Part shown: positions 15,972 to 23,914 of the stretch, piece by piece
How the letters are laid out: each line of letters begins with the position of its first letter
How positions within the stretch are numbered: the first letter of the stretch is position 1
Source of the DNA: Candidatus Peregrinibacteria bacterium RIFOXYA2_FULL_41_18
Lineage (GTDB): Bacteria; Patescibacteriota; Gracilibacteria; UBA1369; UBA12470
Direction of reading: 5' to 3'
NCBI GenBank assembly: GCA_001788795.1
Contig: MFXH01000018.1
Coordinates: 85,963 to 149,962 of the forward strand
DNA: 64,000 bases
Translations under genes and position numbers: made by a program
The notes under the pieces: model-generated
What the model was told of the DNA's origin: nothing
What the model saw: only the letters and a program-made list of their open reading frames with translations
Databases searched by the model: none

Positions 15972-17127
15972 GGTTTTCCGTAAATTTGGATATATTTAAA
16001 AGGATTCCCATCCCCGCCATCGCGGTGAAAAGTGATGAGCCTCCGTAGCTTATAAACGGCAATGTAATACCTGTTATCGGGAATAGCGATGTATTAACCA
16101 TGATGTTAATAAAAGCTTGAGTTGTAATCCAAATTGTTATTCCCGATGCAAGCATCATGGAAAACTTATCCGGCGCGTGCATCGCGATTTTCATACCTCT
16201 GTAGCCAATAAATGCGTAAAGCATGACCACCATCATAATTCTGAAAAATCCAAGCTCTTCTGCCGACGCTGCGAAAATGAAATCGTCCGATGCTTGCGGA
16301 AGCCAATAAGATTTTTGAATACCTTGCGTCAGACCCTTCCCCCATAATCCACCGCTTCCTATCGCAATTCGAGATTGTTCAGCTTGCCAACAGTAACTCT
16401 CTTCACATGCCTCGCTCGGTATCAGAAAAGCTGCGAATCTATCGTGCAAATGCGAGACAGCCGCAATAGCTATTATCGAGAAAAACGCCGCGATGCCTAT
16501 ACCCGCAAGAATATGTTTCGTAGGCGCGCCTCCCAGGAAATACATTATTGCCGCTATAGACGCGAGAACAAGAGACGACCCCAGATCCGGCTGAAGCATT
16601 ACAGGTAGAACTATCAGTCCGGCTATTACCGCAAACGATAAAAATCCTTTTTTCCAGTCATTAAGTTCATCACGTTTCTCCATCTTTTTTGCAAGCCATG
16701 TGGACATGTATATCACCAAGCCCAATTTTGCGATTTCTGCAGGCTGAATAGAATTCAAGAATGGAAATCCGACGTTAATCCAACTTCTTGCAAATGTATT
16801 GTTTTCAGATCCGAAAATGAAAACCGCTATAAGCAAACCTATCGATGTTAAAAATATTGCCGGAGCGATTTTTTGCCAAAATTTATAATTGATTTTCAAG
16901 CATGCCAAAAAGGCGACTATGCCTATAATAACCCTTATGAGATGCTTCTTCAGAACTAAATAGCAGTCGACAGCGTCGTCGCTGCAATCCGGATATGCTA
17001 TGTCCGGAGCTGACAACTGAATAGACTTGGGAACACCGATGCTCGTAATCATTATGATCCCGACAACAATTAATCCAAATACTGCTAATAAAAGAAGTTG
17101 GTCGAATTGGCGATACCCTTTCCCCAT
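15904..17127 (-). CDS. ftsW: SEDS glycosyltransferase FtsW
   Basis: This polytopic peptidoglycan polymerase of the division machinery (407 aa, about 10 helices) has the SEDS hallmarks LQPDLGSSLVLA, DFIFAASAEELGFF and a final PFISYGGSS loop. SAEELG and synteny with murG favour FtsW over RodA. An extracytoplasmic loop contains extra cysteines (EACEESYCW and PDCSDDAVDC), which could form disulphides. The C-terminal tail of about 23 basic/Tyr-rich residues overlaps murG by 68 bp. The cognate class B PBP is not in the window. Confidence 0.9.
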   Translation of the reverse strand: MGKGYRQFDQLLLLAVFGLIVVGIIMITSIGVPKSIQLSAPDIAYPDCSDDAVDCYLVLKKHLIRVIIGIVAFLACLKINYKFWQKIAPAIFLTSIGLLIAVFIFGSENNTFARSWINVGFPFLNSIQPAEIAKLGLVIYMSTWLAKKMEKRDELNDWKKGFLSFAVIAGLIVLPVMLQPDLGSSLVLASIAAIMYFLGGAPTKHILAGIGIAAFFSIIAIAAVSHLHDRFAAFLIPSEACEESYCWQAEQSRIAIGSGGLWGKGLTQGIQKSYWLPQASDDFIFAASAEELGFFRIMMVVMLYAFIGYRGMKIAMHAPDKFSMMLASGITIWITTQAFINIMVNTSLFPITGITLPFISYGGSSLFTAMAGMGILLNISKFTENHAYTSNRRRYGGAHYAKYRYSR

Positions 17128-17195
17128 TTTTGGTTCTTTGAAAAAAAATCAGGCACCTGCAAAAGTACAATCTAAATGCGAAATATGCAACAGTT

Positions 17196-17867
17196 CTAAT
17201 GTGCGCCTTGAGCAGGAGTAGGAGGAGTAGTTGGTGCTGCGGCTTTTGGAGCCGGCGCTGCAGGAGTGGGCTTTTCTTCAGCTTTAGGTGCGGTAGCTTC
17301 TTTCAATGATACAAGCGCTGAGTAAATTAATCCGGTAATCCCCGCGTCAGATCTTAACTTGAAGCCTGTAATAGGTTTCAAGAAATTACCTATACCTTTT
17401 ATCAAATCTCTTAAATTCCCCCATAATACGTCTTTTGGGAACGCCCATAATGCCTTGCCTATTTTACCCAAAGCTCCATGACCTTCTCTGAAAGCCGTAT
17501 AAGGAGATATTGTGTTTTTCCATAATTTACCCGGAGTTTCCACAACTCCATCAAAACCTTCCTTCGCTGTCTTTTTTTCATATCCAACTCCAAGTAAAGC
17601 ACCTGTTGTGCCTGCAATTCCTTCAATCGTATGCAATAAACTTTTACCTATTGATGATCTCAGAGTTTCTACAGCCGCTCTCCCCACGTGACCTTCTCTA
17701 AGGGCTCTCGCCGGTTCTGGAATATCTTGCAATACAACCTTACTAAAAGCATCTCTAATGCTTCCTATAGCATCTGAAACCGTCGTGCCGATAACAGAGG
17801 ACTCTTTAGATTCTTTTGTTTTACTTGCAGGTTTTGGAGCTTCATTTGCTGCTGCGTGTCCGGACAT
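17196..17867 (-). CDS. Unknown protein, paralogue of its upstream neighbour
   Basis: No family is recognised for this 223-aa protein. It begins with a low-complexity Ala/Lys/Ser stretch. The amphipathic middle includes LWGNLRDLIKG and GITGLIYSALVSLKEA, and the tail is Ala/Pro-rich, ending AQGAH. The WGN(L/V) and GL(I/V).SA...LK blocks are shared in the same order with the gene at 17948-18580, indicating an old tandem duplication. There is no clear transmembrane helix; membrane association through amphipathic helices is possible. Its 5' leader contains a GAAGT array in antisense (CTTCC-rich) orientation. Confidence 0.65.
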   Translation of the reverse strand: MSGHAAANEAPKPASKTKESKESSVIGTTVSDAIGSIRDAFSKVVLQDIPEPARALREGHVGRAAVETLRSSIGKSLLHTIEGIAGTTGALLGVGYEKKTAKEGFDGVVETPGKLWKNTISPYTAFREGHGALGKIGKALWAFPKDVLWGNLRDLIKGIGNFLKPITGFKLRSDAGITGLIYSALVSLKEATAPKAEEKPTPAAPAPKAAAPTTPPTPAQGAH

Positions 17868-17873
17868 GGTTTT

Positions 17874-17916
17874 GGGGAAGTTGGGGAAGTAGAAGAAGTA
17901 GGAGAAGTGACATAGT
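17874..17916. repeat. 9-bp-period GAAGT array with conserved tail
   Basis: Four 9-bp units end in GAGAAGTGACATAGT. The array lies between the minus-strand paralogue genes, inside the predicted leader of the gene at 17196-17867. Confidence 0.75.
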
Positions 17917-17932
17917 AAGAAGAGGCGGTCGA

Positions 17933-17941
17933 ATTATAACA
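17933..17941 (-). promoter_or_regulatory. Extended -10 promoter element
   Basis: On the minus strand TGTTATAAT is a perfect extended -10 (TGn plus TATAAT). It predicts a leader of about 59 nt for the gene at 17196-17867 that includes the array. Confidence 0.5.
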
Positions 17942-17947
17942 TATTTA

Positions 17948-18580
17948 CTACGCGTGCGCAGCTGTCTTGGGCTTCTTATCACCGACATCCGTGCCTCCCA
18001 TGAATTTCGGCAATGAGTCCGCCCTTTGAGACGCCATAGATTCTTGTGCCTGTTCGGCTAAACATTTGTACAACATCGCTGGGTCGTTTGTCGGCAAGCC
18101 GAGAGGAGATGTTACTACATCTTTCAATCCGTAATATGCGCTTTTTACCAATCCCGAAACGCCCATGTCGTTAAATCGCAATTTGCCTTCCATAGAGTCA
18201 ACTCCAAGTACGGTTTTTGCAACTCCGACAGTTCCAACCGCAGCATTTTTCACATTTCCCCATATCATTGATACAGGTATTTCTTTTAATGAATTCCCAA
18301 GCTTCTTGAAAAACCCTTCATCATCTTTCAGTACAACAAGTGGTGCCAAAGTGTTTCTAACTAATCCCCTTACCATACCTGTTATTTGCTTGAATGTTGT
18401 GCTTACCGTCTCCATCGCCGTATCAAGCGGATTAATAGTCCACTCTTCCGCACCTCTCATGACGCTTTCCGTCGTACGTCCAACCATCGACAGAGCACCT
18501 CCTGCAAACTTGCCGAAATCTTGGACATTTGATTCTCCTGACGGTTCATCGCGATGAGTTTTGTGTTCCGATCCGCTCAT
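17948..18580 (-). CDS. Unknown protein, first of a tandem paralogue pair
   Basis: The 210-aa protein of unknown function starts MSGSEHKTH and ends AAHA, echoing the MSGHAA start and GAH end of the downstream paralogue. Shared middle blocks are IWGNVKNAAVG and GVSGLVKSAYYGLKD. Hydrophobic but Gly-rich segments could be amphipathic helices. It has no signal peptide. It has a near-perfect promoter and is divergent from lspA. Confidence 0.65.
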   Translation of the reverse strand: MSGSEHKTHRDEPSGESNVQDFGKFAGGALSMVGRTTESVMRGAEEWTINPLDTAMETVSTTFKQITGMVRGLVRNTLAPLVVLKDDEGFFKKLGNSLKEIPVSMIWGNVKNAAVGTVGVAKTVLGVDSMEGKLRFNDMGVSGLVKSAYYGLKDVVTSPLGLPTNDPAMLYKCLAEQAQESMASQRADSLPKFMGGTDVGDKKPKTAAHA

Positions 18581-18602
18581 TTATTTTTTGTTTAATCTTT
18601 AA

Positions 18603-18631
18603 ATTATAACACTTTTGCGCCGTTTTTTCAA
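18603..18631 (-). promoter_or_regulatory. Near-consensus sigma-70 promoter
   Basis: On the minus strand TTGAAA, a 17-bp spacer and a perfect TATAAT lie before the ATG at 18580, predicting a leader of about 16 nt without a Shine-Dalgarno motif. Confidence 0.7.
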
Positions 18632-18668
18632 GGGGCGAATTTGTCGATTTTACGTTAGAGTTTTTGAT

Positions 18669-19115
18669 ATGAAAAATCTAAATCTTCTTTTTGGCACAAT
18701 TCTTGTTGTCGGACTGATTGCTGCGGACAGAGTTCTAAAAGTTTTTGCCACAGACATGGACTACAGTTTTTTCAATGGTTTTATCGAGCTTGTTTACAGG
18801 CAAAATACCGGAATAGCTTTCAGCATCCCCATACCTGTTTGGGCGTCTATTTTGATAACCGCCTCGCTGATCGGTTTCGGGTTGGTTTTTGTTTTTAGAA
18901 ATTTTGATTTTGGCAATAAACTCGCGATTTTCGCCATAGCGCTTGTTCTGGCCGGAGCGCTTGGCAATATGTATGATCGCATTTTTCTAGGTTATGTAGT
19001 TGATTATATTTCGATCTGGAAATGGCCTGTATTCAATTTCGCCGATATGTGTATTTTTTGCGGTGCGTTAATTATTGGGGTAAAATTCGATAAGATTACT
19101 TCAGGTAAAAAATAA
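18669..19115 (+). CDS. lspA: Lipoprotein signal peptidase II (LspA)
   Basis: This membrane aspartyl protease cleaves prolipoprotein signal peptides. The 148-aa protein has four helices. Family motifs are NTGIAFSI, GALGNMYDRI (first catalytic Asp) and FNFADMCI (second catalytic Asp). The ORF track opens at a TTG at 18615, but homology begins at the ATG at 18669, which I chose; the 18 extra residues are Arg-rich and unlike LspA. It supports the prediction of lipoproteins such as the one at 9469-10608. Confidence 0.9.
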   Translation: MKNLNLLFGTILVVGLIAADRVLKVFATDMDYSFFNGFIELVYRQNTGIAFSIPIPVWASILITASLIGFGLVFVFRNFDFGNKLAIFAIALVLAGALGNMYDRIFLGYVVDYISIWKWPVFNFADMCIFCGALIIGVKFDKITSGKK

Positions 19116-19125
19116 AATAAATATT

Positions 19126-19914
19126 ATGGGTGATACAAAAACAGATTTCGGACCAAGAAAAGTTTCTTTGCTTGTACTCGGATTTCGCGCACTCGCCGGA
19201 ATTGCAGGCGGCATTGTTGGGACAATGGTTTTGCTATTTTCCGTATTCTTGGGTGCAAGTTTTTTCTCGACCGAACAAGGTGTCGAGACATCTCTCAACC
19301 CTCTCGTCATTTTTGTTTTTATGGCTGTGACATTTTTGAGCTCATGCTTGGCGAATTGCGTTAGTACGTTTCTGATCGGATTAACGGACCGCTCTAAATA
19401 TAAGAACCTTTTTTCTTCGATGTATCAGATTTTTGCGGTAAATCTTGCGATCATGATTTTGATGGCTCCGATTTACATAATCGTATCAGGCTTGGACATG
19501 GCAACAATGGCTTATGTCGCCGCAATACAGATATTGCTCAGTGTTATTGCCAGCGCAATGATTTTGGAAATTTTGTCAGATGCGAAATATGCTCTGCTTG
19601 GAGTTTATAATGTCGTCTTGGGTTTGATTTTTGCAAGTGCTCTTAATTTCGCTCTATATCAATTGGTCGGTCAGAATCCAACAATCTTATTGTTCGCCGC
19701 ATTGCCGGTTATATGGATGATGCTAGGTCTATTTAACGGACTTGTCGGAATGGGCTATAGGTTTGTTTATGACTCTTATGGAATAGATTTTTTGAGCAAA
19801 TATGTGAAATACGGTCGCGATGAAGAGGAACCTGAAGCGGAAGAGGAGATTACCGAAAAGGAGATCCTTGGGATGAAGAAGGATTATTCGGGTGGGGAGT
19901 TCCTGAAGAAGTAG
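19126..19914 (+). CDS. Unknown polytopic membrane protein
   Basis: This 262-aa protein has about six hydrophobic helices between residues 13 and 225. A cytosolic acidic tail follows (DEEEPEAEEEITEKE), ending GGEFLKK. No family is recognised. It starts 10 bp after lspA, so the two are likely co-transcribed. Its last residues closely resemble the end of the MscS-like channel in this window (GAEFLNRQ), and both stop codons run into GAAGT arrays. Confidence 0.7.
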   Translation: MGDTKTDFGPRKVSLLVLGFRALAGIAGGIVGTMVLLFSVFLGASFFSTEQGVETSLNPLVIFVFMAVTFLSSCLANCVSTFLIGLTDRSKYKNLFSSMYQIFAVNLAIMILMAPIYIIVSGLDMATMAYVAAIQILLSVIASAMILEILSDAKYALLGVYNVVLGLIFASALNFALYQLVGQNPTILLFAALPVIWMMLGLFNGLVGMGYRFVYDSYGIDFLSKYVKYGRDEEEPEAEEEITEKEILGMKKDYSGGEFLKK

Positions 19915-19939
19915 GGGGAAGTATGGGAAGTGACGTAGT
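19905..19939. repeat. 9-bp-period GAAGT array with variant tail
   Basis: The units start inside the last codons of the membrane-protein gene and continue to GGGAAGTGACGTAGT, a one-base variant of the usual tail. The array lies between convergent genes. Confidence 0.7.
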
Positions 19940-19948
19940 GAAGACGGC

Positions 19949-20722
19949 TTACAAGCTTTCTCTCATCACCTCTTTCGGTGCTTTCACGCCTAGCCATTTT
20001 TCGAGTGTCGCGTATCCCTGATACAGTAGCACCTCCAACCCTGTAATTATATATGGAACTCCGGCCGCACGCGCGTCTTTTACGAATCTTGTTTTGTGGC
20101 CGTAAATAATGTCTAGCACTATTTTTACATCCTTAAACACTCTCGGATTTATCGGGGATTCTTCCGGATTATCAAATCCCACGGAAGTACAGTTTATCAC
20201 TATTTCCGGCATGAATTCAGCGGTTTCCGTGGCCTTGAATCCGTACTGATCCGCAAGATGTTTCGCGCTTTCAAAAGTCCTGTTCAATATAAACACTTTT
20301 GCTCCTTCTTTTTTCAGCCCATAACAAGCGGCTTTTGCGGCCCCTCCGGCTCCGAGCAATAATACCTTTTTGCCTTTTAACGGTGTAATTTTCTTAAGTG
20401 GCTCTATTATTCCTTTCCAGTCATAATTCGTTCCGTGATATTTGCCGTTTTTCTTGTATATGCAGTTTACGGCTCCTATTTTTTTTGCAACAGGATCTAT
20501 CCCCGCTAAATACTGCATAACTTCCGTTTTATAAGGCATAGACACGTTCAATCCATCAACATGTTTTTCGTGAAGATTTTTCATGAAGTCTTCCAAATCA
20601 TTAGGTTTTACGTCAAATGCCTCATAAACAGCTGAGACTTTTAGCGTTTTGAACGCCGCTTTATGCATCTTGGGCGAGAGCGAATGCCCTGCTGGATGTG
20701 CTAAAATGCCGAATTTTTTCAC
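19949..20722 (-). CDS. aroE: Shikimate dehydrogenase
   Basis: NADP-dependent reduction of 3-dehydroshikimate to shikimate in aromatic amino acid and chorismate synthesis. The 257-aa protein has the GHSLSP substrate loop, catalytic Lys65 in NVSMPYK and Asp101 in NYDWKG, both at the expected positions. The nucleotide motif GAGGAAKA is at about 124-131. No ATG fits; the start is GTG at 20722. No other aro gene is in the window. Its presence is notable for a reduced genome. Confidence 0.9.
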   Translation of the reverse strand: MKKFGILAHPAGHSLSPKMHKAAFKTLKVSAVYEAFDVKPNDLEDFMKNLHEKHVDGLNVSMPYKTEVMQYLAGIDPVAKKIGAVNCIYKKNGKYHGTNYDWKGIIEPLKKITPLKGKKVLLLGAGGAAKAACYGLKKEGAKVFILNRTFESAKHLADQYGFKATETAEFMPEIVINCTSVGFDNPEESPINPRVFKDVKIVLDIIYGHKTRFVKDARAAGVPYIITGLEVLLYQGYATLEKWLGVKAPKEVMRESL

Positions 20723-20742
20723 TCTATCGTGTGTTATATGGA

Positions 20743-20760
20743 GTTTCGCTGGTGCGAAAC
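20743..20760. repeat. Perfect 7-bp hairpin upstream of aroE
   Basis: GTTTCGC-TGGT-GCGAAAC forms a perfect stem with a 4-nt loop between aroE and the slipin gene. The flank ATGGA plus the stem recur at 30970-30987 inside the FemAB-like coding sequence. Confidence 0.55.
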
Positions 20761-20781
20761 AAACTTGATAATATTGCGCTG

Positions 20782-21567
20782 TTATTTCTTATTATTTAAA
20801 GTCTTATCCAATCCTTCAAGAGCCCTCAACACCTCTACCGGAACCATCCAGATAGTTGTATTCGATTCATCTGAAGAAATATCGTTAATGGATTGCAATG
20901 TTCTCAAATGCAGAGCTCCCGGAGCTGCGGCAAGCATATTTGCAGCCTTGGTAAGATTTTCAGCTGCCTGAACCTCGCCTTCGGCTTTAATCACCACCGC
21001 TCTTCTCTCCCTTTCCGCCTCGGCTTCTTTCGCTATAGTCCTCTTCATGTTTTCCGGAATCACTATATCCTTCAATTCAACATCTTCAACAAGAATTCCC
21101 CACTGTGCAGCCGTATCAACTATCATCTTCTTGATATTGTCAGAAACCTCTTCTTTATTCTGCAATAAATAGTCGAGCGAAAATCCTCCAACTATGTTCC
21201 TCATTGTGGTCTGAGCCAATTGGCTTATCGCATAATAGAAGTTTTCAACAGCTATAAAAGACTTAGCCGCGTCAATTATCTTATAATAAATAACTGCATT
21301 GATGTGGATCGATATGTTGTCCTTGGTGATAGCCTCTTGATCCGCAACATCAACCGCCTTCGTTCTAATATCAACTTTTTGCATAGATTGAAAAATCGGG
21401 ATTATGATTCTCCATCCTGGATTAACCGTACCCGTATATTTACCAAGAGTGAACTTAACACCTCTCTGGTATTCGTTTATCTGTCTGATGGATATCAGAA
21501 GAATTATTCCGACTATGAATACTATCGGGAAGAATAGCGCTATCATTCCACCTATTACGATCTCCAT
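20782..21567 (-). CDS. SPFH/Band 7 slipin (stomatin-like membrane protein)
   Basis: The 261-aa protein has one N-terminal membrane hairpin or helix (about residues 4-27). The SPFH domain follows (GRRII.PIFQ.-type strand WRIIIPIFQSMQKVDIRTKAVDV, then ITKDNISIHINAVIYYKI), then the Ala/Glu-rich coiled coil EAEAERERRAVVIKAEGE. This order is typical of slipins, which organise membrane microdomains. The ORF track begins at TTG (21591). I chose the ATG at 21567, which sits just downstream of an extended -10. No NfeD partner is adjacent. Confidence 0.88.
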   Translation of the reverse strand: MEIVIGGMIALFFPIVFIVGIILLISIRQINEYQRGVKFTLGKYTGTVNPGWRIIIPIFQSMQKVDIRTKAVDVADQEAITKDNISIHINAVIYYKIIDAAKSFIAVENFYYAISQLAQTTMRNIVGGFSLDYLLQNKEEVSDNIKKMIVDTAAQWGILVEDVELKDIVIPENMKRTIAKEAEAERERRAVVIKAEGEVQAAENLTKAANMLAAAPGALHLRTLQSINDISSDESNTTIWMVPVEVLRALEGLDKTLNNKK

Positions 21568-21581
21568 GTTTTTTAGATTAA

Positions 21582-21590
21582 AATATAACA
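21582..21590 (-). promoter_or_regulatory. Extended -10 promoter for the slipin gene
   Basis: On the minus strand TGTTATATT is an extended -10 element about 14 bp before the ATG at 21567, giving a leader of only a few nucleotides. Confidence 0.45.
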
Positions 21591-21625
21591 ATTTCTTTAT
21601 ATCTTATTTATAAGGTTTGCGCCAG

Positions 21626-21654
21626 TTGCAAGTTGGCCCTAGAAATGGTATAAT
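21626..21654 (+). promoter_or_regulatory. Promoter for the MscS-like channel gene
   Basis: TTGCAA, a 17-bp spacer and a perfect TATAAT with an upstream TGG (extended -10) lie 25 bp before the ATG at 21680. Confidence 0.65.
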
Positions 21655-21679
21655 TTAAGGATTTAAAAACAAAAAACAT

Positions 21680-23041
21680 ATGAATTTGCTACATTTTCTC
21701 GTCCCTGTCGCCAATGCCGTTTCTCTAACAGACAAAAGCTCTGAAACAGCTTCGCAAAGTGAAGAGGCTGTGACATCTTTCTTGGCTTATGTATGGGATC
21801 GCCTTGATAACTGGATCGCGGCGATAGTCCTTGTTATTTTCTCGGTTTATTTTGCAAAAGTTATAAGAAAGCTTGTTGTAAACAAAATCACTGAAAAGAT
21901 GGGAGATGAACATGAAGATGTACTTATATTGGTCGGCAGAGCGACTTTTGCAGGCGTTTTGGCTATCGGAGTGACTGCCGGTCTTAAGGTTGGAGGTATC
22001 GACTTAACTGCACTGATTGCCGCAGTCGGATTCGGAATCGGTTTTGCCTTGCAAGATATCATTATGAACTTCATCGCAGGTGTTCTTATATTGGCCTCAA
22101 GACAATTTACTATTGGTGATTTTATTGAGGTAGATGGAACGCTTGGTAAAGTTAAGGAAATCCAATCGAGAGCAACAATTCTACAAGCCGTAGATGGAAC
22201 AAAAATTATCGTTCCAAATGCAGATCTTTTTACAAACAAGGTAACAAGTTTTACTACAAATCCTTATAGGAGAATCGAAATCGTTTACGGTATCGATTAC
22301 AGGGCGGATATCAGTAAGGCTATGAACATTATGCTCGCTGTTGTAAAAAGCGACGTGAAGGTTTTGAAGAAACCTGTACCGAGCGTTGTTCTGGATGAAT
22401 TTGGCGATAGTTCGATAAATTTTAAGGTCAGATTCTGGGTCGAATCGAAGTCGAAATGGGTACAATTGAAATCCGATATGCATAAGGCATTGAAAGATGC
22501 GCTTGAAAAGGCAGGTATAGATATGCCGTTTAACACGATGAATTTGGTTTTTGATAAAGATGTTCATAAGAACGTAATCTCAACCCATCCTATGTCTTCC
22601 GAAGAAATGAAACAGTTCGAAATGGAAAGAATTCAAGAGGAAGAGGAACAGGCTAAATCAGATGCGGGTGATCCAAATGTACAAGTTAAACAGGCGAACG
22701 GAGCCGAACAAACGGAACACCTTGACCTTGAAACTCTTGAGGAGGAACACAAGGCCGCCGAGCAAGCGAAGGCGGTGGCAGAGGGTAAGACACAAGACAC
22801 AGACAGCAGAGGGAATGCAAATGCGGCTACTACTCCAGCGGTTGCTGGACCGGTAACACCTGTAGTACCTGTGACACCTGCTACTCCCGTAGTGCCGGTT
22901 GCTGCACAGTCTATTCCTGTAACTCCGATAGTTGATGCAACGGCAGCAACTGTTGTGCCAACTCCTGTAACGGTACAAGAACCTCCAATCCCGATAAACA
23001 AGGGTGATATGGCTGGGGCGGAATTCCTGAATAGACAGTAG
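21680..23041 (+). CDS. mscS: MscS-family mechanosensitive channel with long low-complexity tail
   Basis: This small-conductance osmotic valve is 453 aa. An N-terminal periplasmic/TM1 part is followed by TM2 and the pore helix TM3 (LIAAVGFGIGFALQDIIMNFIAGV). The beta domain (IGDFIEVDGTLGKVKEIQSRAT) and C-terminal vestibule region run to about residue 300. A disordered tail of about 140 residues follows, first acidic and coiled-coil-like, then Pro/Val/Thr-rich (TPVVPVTP repeats). A 7-bp-period array lies in frame at residues 369-378. The tail ends GAEFLNRQ, like the 19126 protein. Confidence 0.9.
   Translation: MNLLHFLVPVANAVSLTDKSSETASQSEEAVTSFLAYVWDRLDNWIAAIVLVIFSVYFAKVIRKLVVNKITEKMGDEHEDVLILVGRATFAGVLAIGVTAGLKVGGIDLTALIAAVGFGIGFALQDIIMNFIAGVLILASRQFTIGDFIEVDGTLGKVKEIQSRATILQAVDGTKIIVPNADLFTNKVTSFTTNPYRRIEIVYGIDYRADISKAMNIMLAVVKSDVKVLKKPVPSVVLDEFGDSSINFKVRFWVESKSKWVQLKSDMHKALKDALEKAGIDMPFNTMNLVFDKDVHKNVISTHPMSSEEMKQFEMERIQEEEEQAKSDAGDPNVQVKQANGAEQTEHLDLETLEEEHKAAEQAKAVAEGKTQDTDSRGNANAATTPAVAGPVTPVVPVTPATPVVPVAAQSIPVTPIVDATAATVVPTPVTVQEPPIPINKGDMAGAEFLNRQ
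22785..22812. repeat. 7-bp-period array inside the MscS coding sequence
   Basis: Four units equal the 35-bp element at 9405 and 25946 minus exactly one 7-bp unit. It is read in frame as a Lys/Thr/Gln/Asp-rich peptide in the disordered tail. Confidence 0.75.
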
Positions 23042-23074
23042 AAGAAGTTGGGGAAGTAGGAGAAGTGACATAGT
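23036..23074. repeat. 9-bp-period GAAGT array with conserved tail
   Basis: The array begins at the MscS stop codon and ends GAGAAGTGACATAGT, directly abutting the TATAAT of nnrD. Confidence 0.75.
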
Positions 23075-23075
23075 A

Positions 23076-23081
23076 TATAAT
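23076..23081 (+). promoter_or_regulatory. TATAAT element 6 nt before the nnrD start
   Basis: A perfect -10 hexamer ends 6 nt before the ATG at 23088, placing the expected transcript start at or within a base or two of the start codon. This implies a leaderless mRNA unless transcription comes from mscS. Confidence 0.45.
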
Positions 23082-23087
23082 TTAATC

Positions 23088-23912
23088 ATGCTAAAGACTT
23101 TAACGAAAAAAGAGGTCGCAAAAATGCTTCCGAAGAGGAAGTTGGATTCGCATAAAGGCGAGAACGGCCGAGTCTTAATTGTTAGCGGATTTTCGGAATA
23201 TTCCGGCGCTGCGGTATTGGCAGGCATGGGAGCTCTATATAGTGGTGCGGATTTGGTAAAAATTTTCGTGCCAAATTGCAATTTAGGAGTTACAAGAAGT
23301 TATTGTCCGGAATTTATCGTTAGAGGTTATGAAGGAGATTTGTTCAAGCCTGAACTTTTACCCCATATTGCAGACTGGATAAGCTGGGCGAATTGCATAG
23401 TTGTCGGACCCGGATCTCTGAAAGAAATCAGGTTCGTAAATGCTGTTAAAGAATTACTCAAAAGTGATAACAAATTGGTCTTGGACGCCAGTGCGATTAT
23501 GGCACTTGAGCATGGCAAGCAATATCCAAATGTTTTAATCACACCCCATGCAAAAGAGTTCAAGGATTTTGCCGGAGTTTTTCCTGATGCGCATTTCGTG
23601 CAAAAAGTCGCGAAGGATTTTTCAGTAAATGTCCTGCTTAAATCCCGAGTAGATCTTATTGCTTCTCACGAAGGAGAAATCCGCACCAATAAAACCGGTA
23701 ATCCCGGTATGACTGTCGGCGGAAGCGGAGATGTTCTGGCAGGATTGTGCGGAGGATTGATTGCGCAAGGATTGAATCCGTTTAATGCAGCTTGCGCAGG
23801 AGCTTATACGATTGGCGCGGCCGGAGATTCGCTCGAGAAGAAAAAAGGATATTCTTATACAGCTAAAAACTTAGCGGAGAAGATACCGGAAGTTGTTGTT
23901 GGACTTATGTAG
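23088..23912 (+). CDS. nnrD: ADP-dependent NAD(P)H-hydrate dehydratase
   Basis: It repairs hydrated NAD(P)H (ribokinase-like CarKD fold, 274 aa). Motifs are KGENGRVLIVSG at the N-terminus, VVGPGSL, LVLDASAIMAL, ITPHAKEF and GMTVGGSGDVLAG at about residues 206-219, which holds the catalytic Asp. There is no NnrE epimerase domain, so this is the stand-alone dehydratase. The start has no Shine-Dalgarno motif. It is convergent with the amidohydrolase-like gene, with 2 bp between stops. Confidence 0.9.
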   Translation: MLKTLTKKEVAKMLPKRKLDSHKGENGRVLIVSGFSEYSGAAVLAGMGALYSGADLVKIFVPNCNLGVTRSYCPEFIVRGYEGDLFKPELLPHIADWISWANCIVVGPGSLKEIRFVNAVKELLKSDNKLVLDASAIMALEHGKQYPNVLITPHAKEFKDFAGVFPDAHFVQKVAKDFSVNVLLKSRVDLIASHEGEIRTNKTGNPGMTVGGSGDVLAGLCGGLIAQGLNPFNAACAGAYTIGAAGDSLEKKKGYSYTAKNLAEKIPEVVVGLM

Positions 23913-23914
23913 TA

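Noticed and set aside
22633-23281. Long minus-strand ORFs opposite the mscS 3' end
   Set aside because: They are low-complexity shadows of the Pro/Val/Thr-rich MscS tail and of nnrD, with no family motifs.
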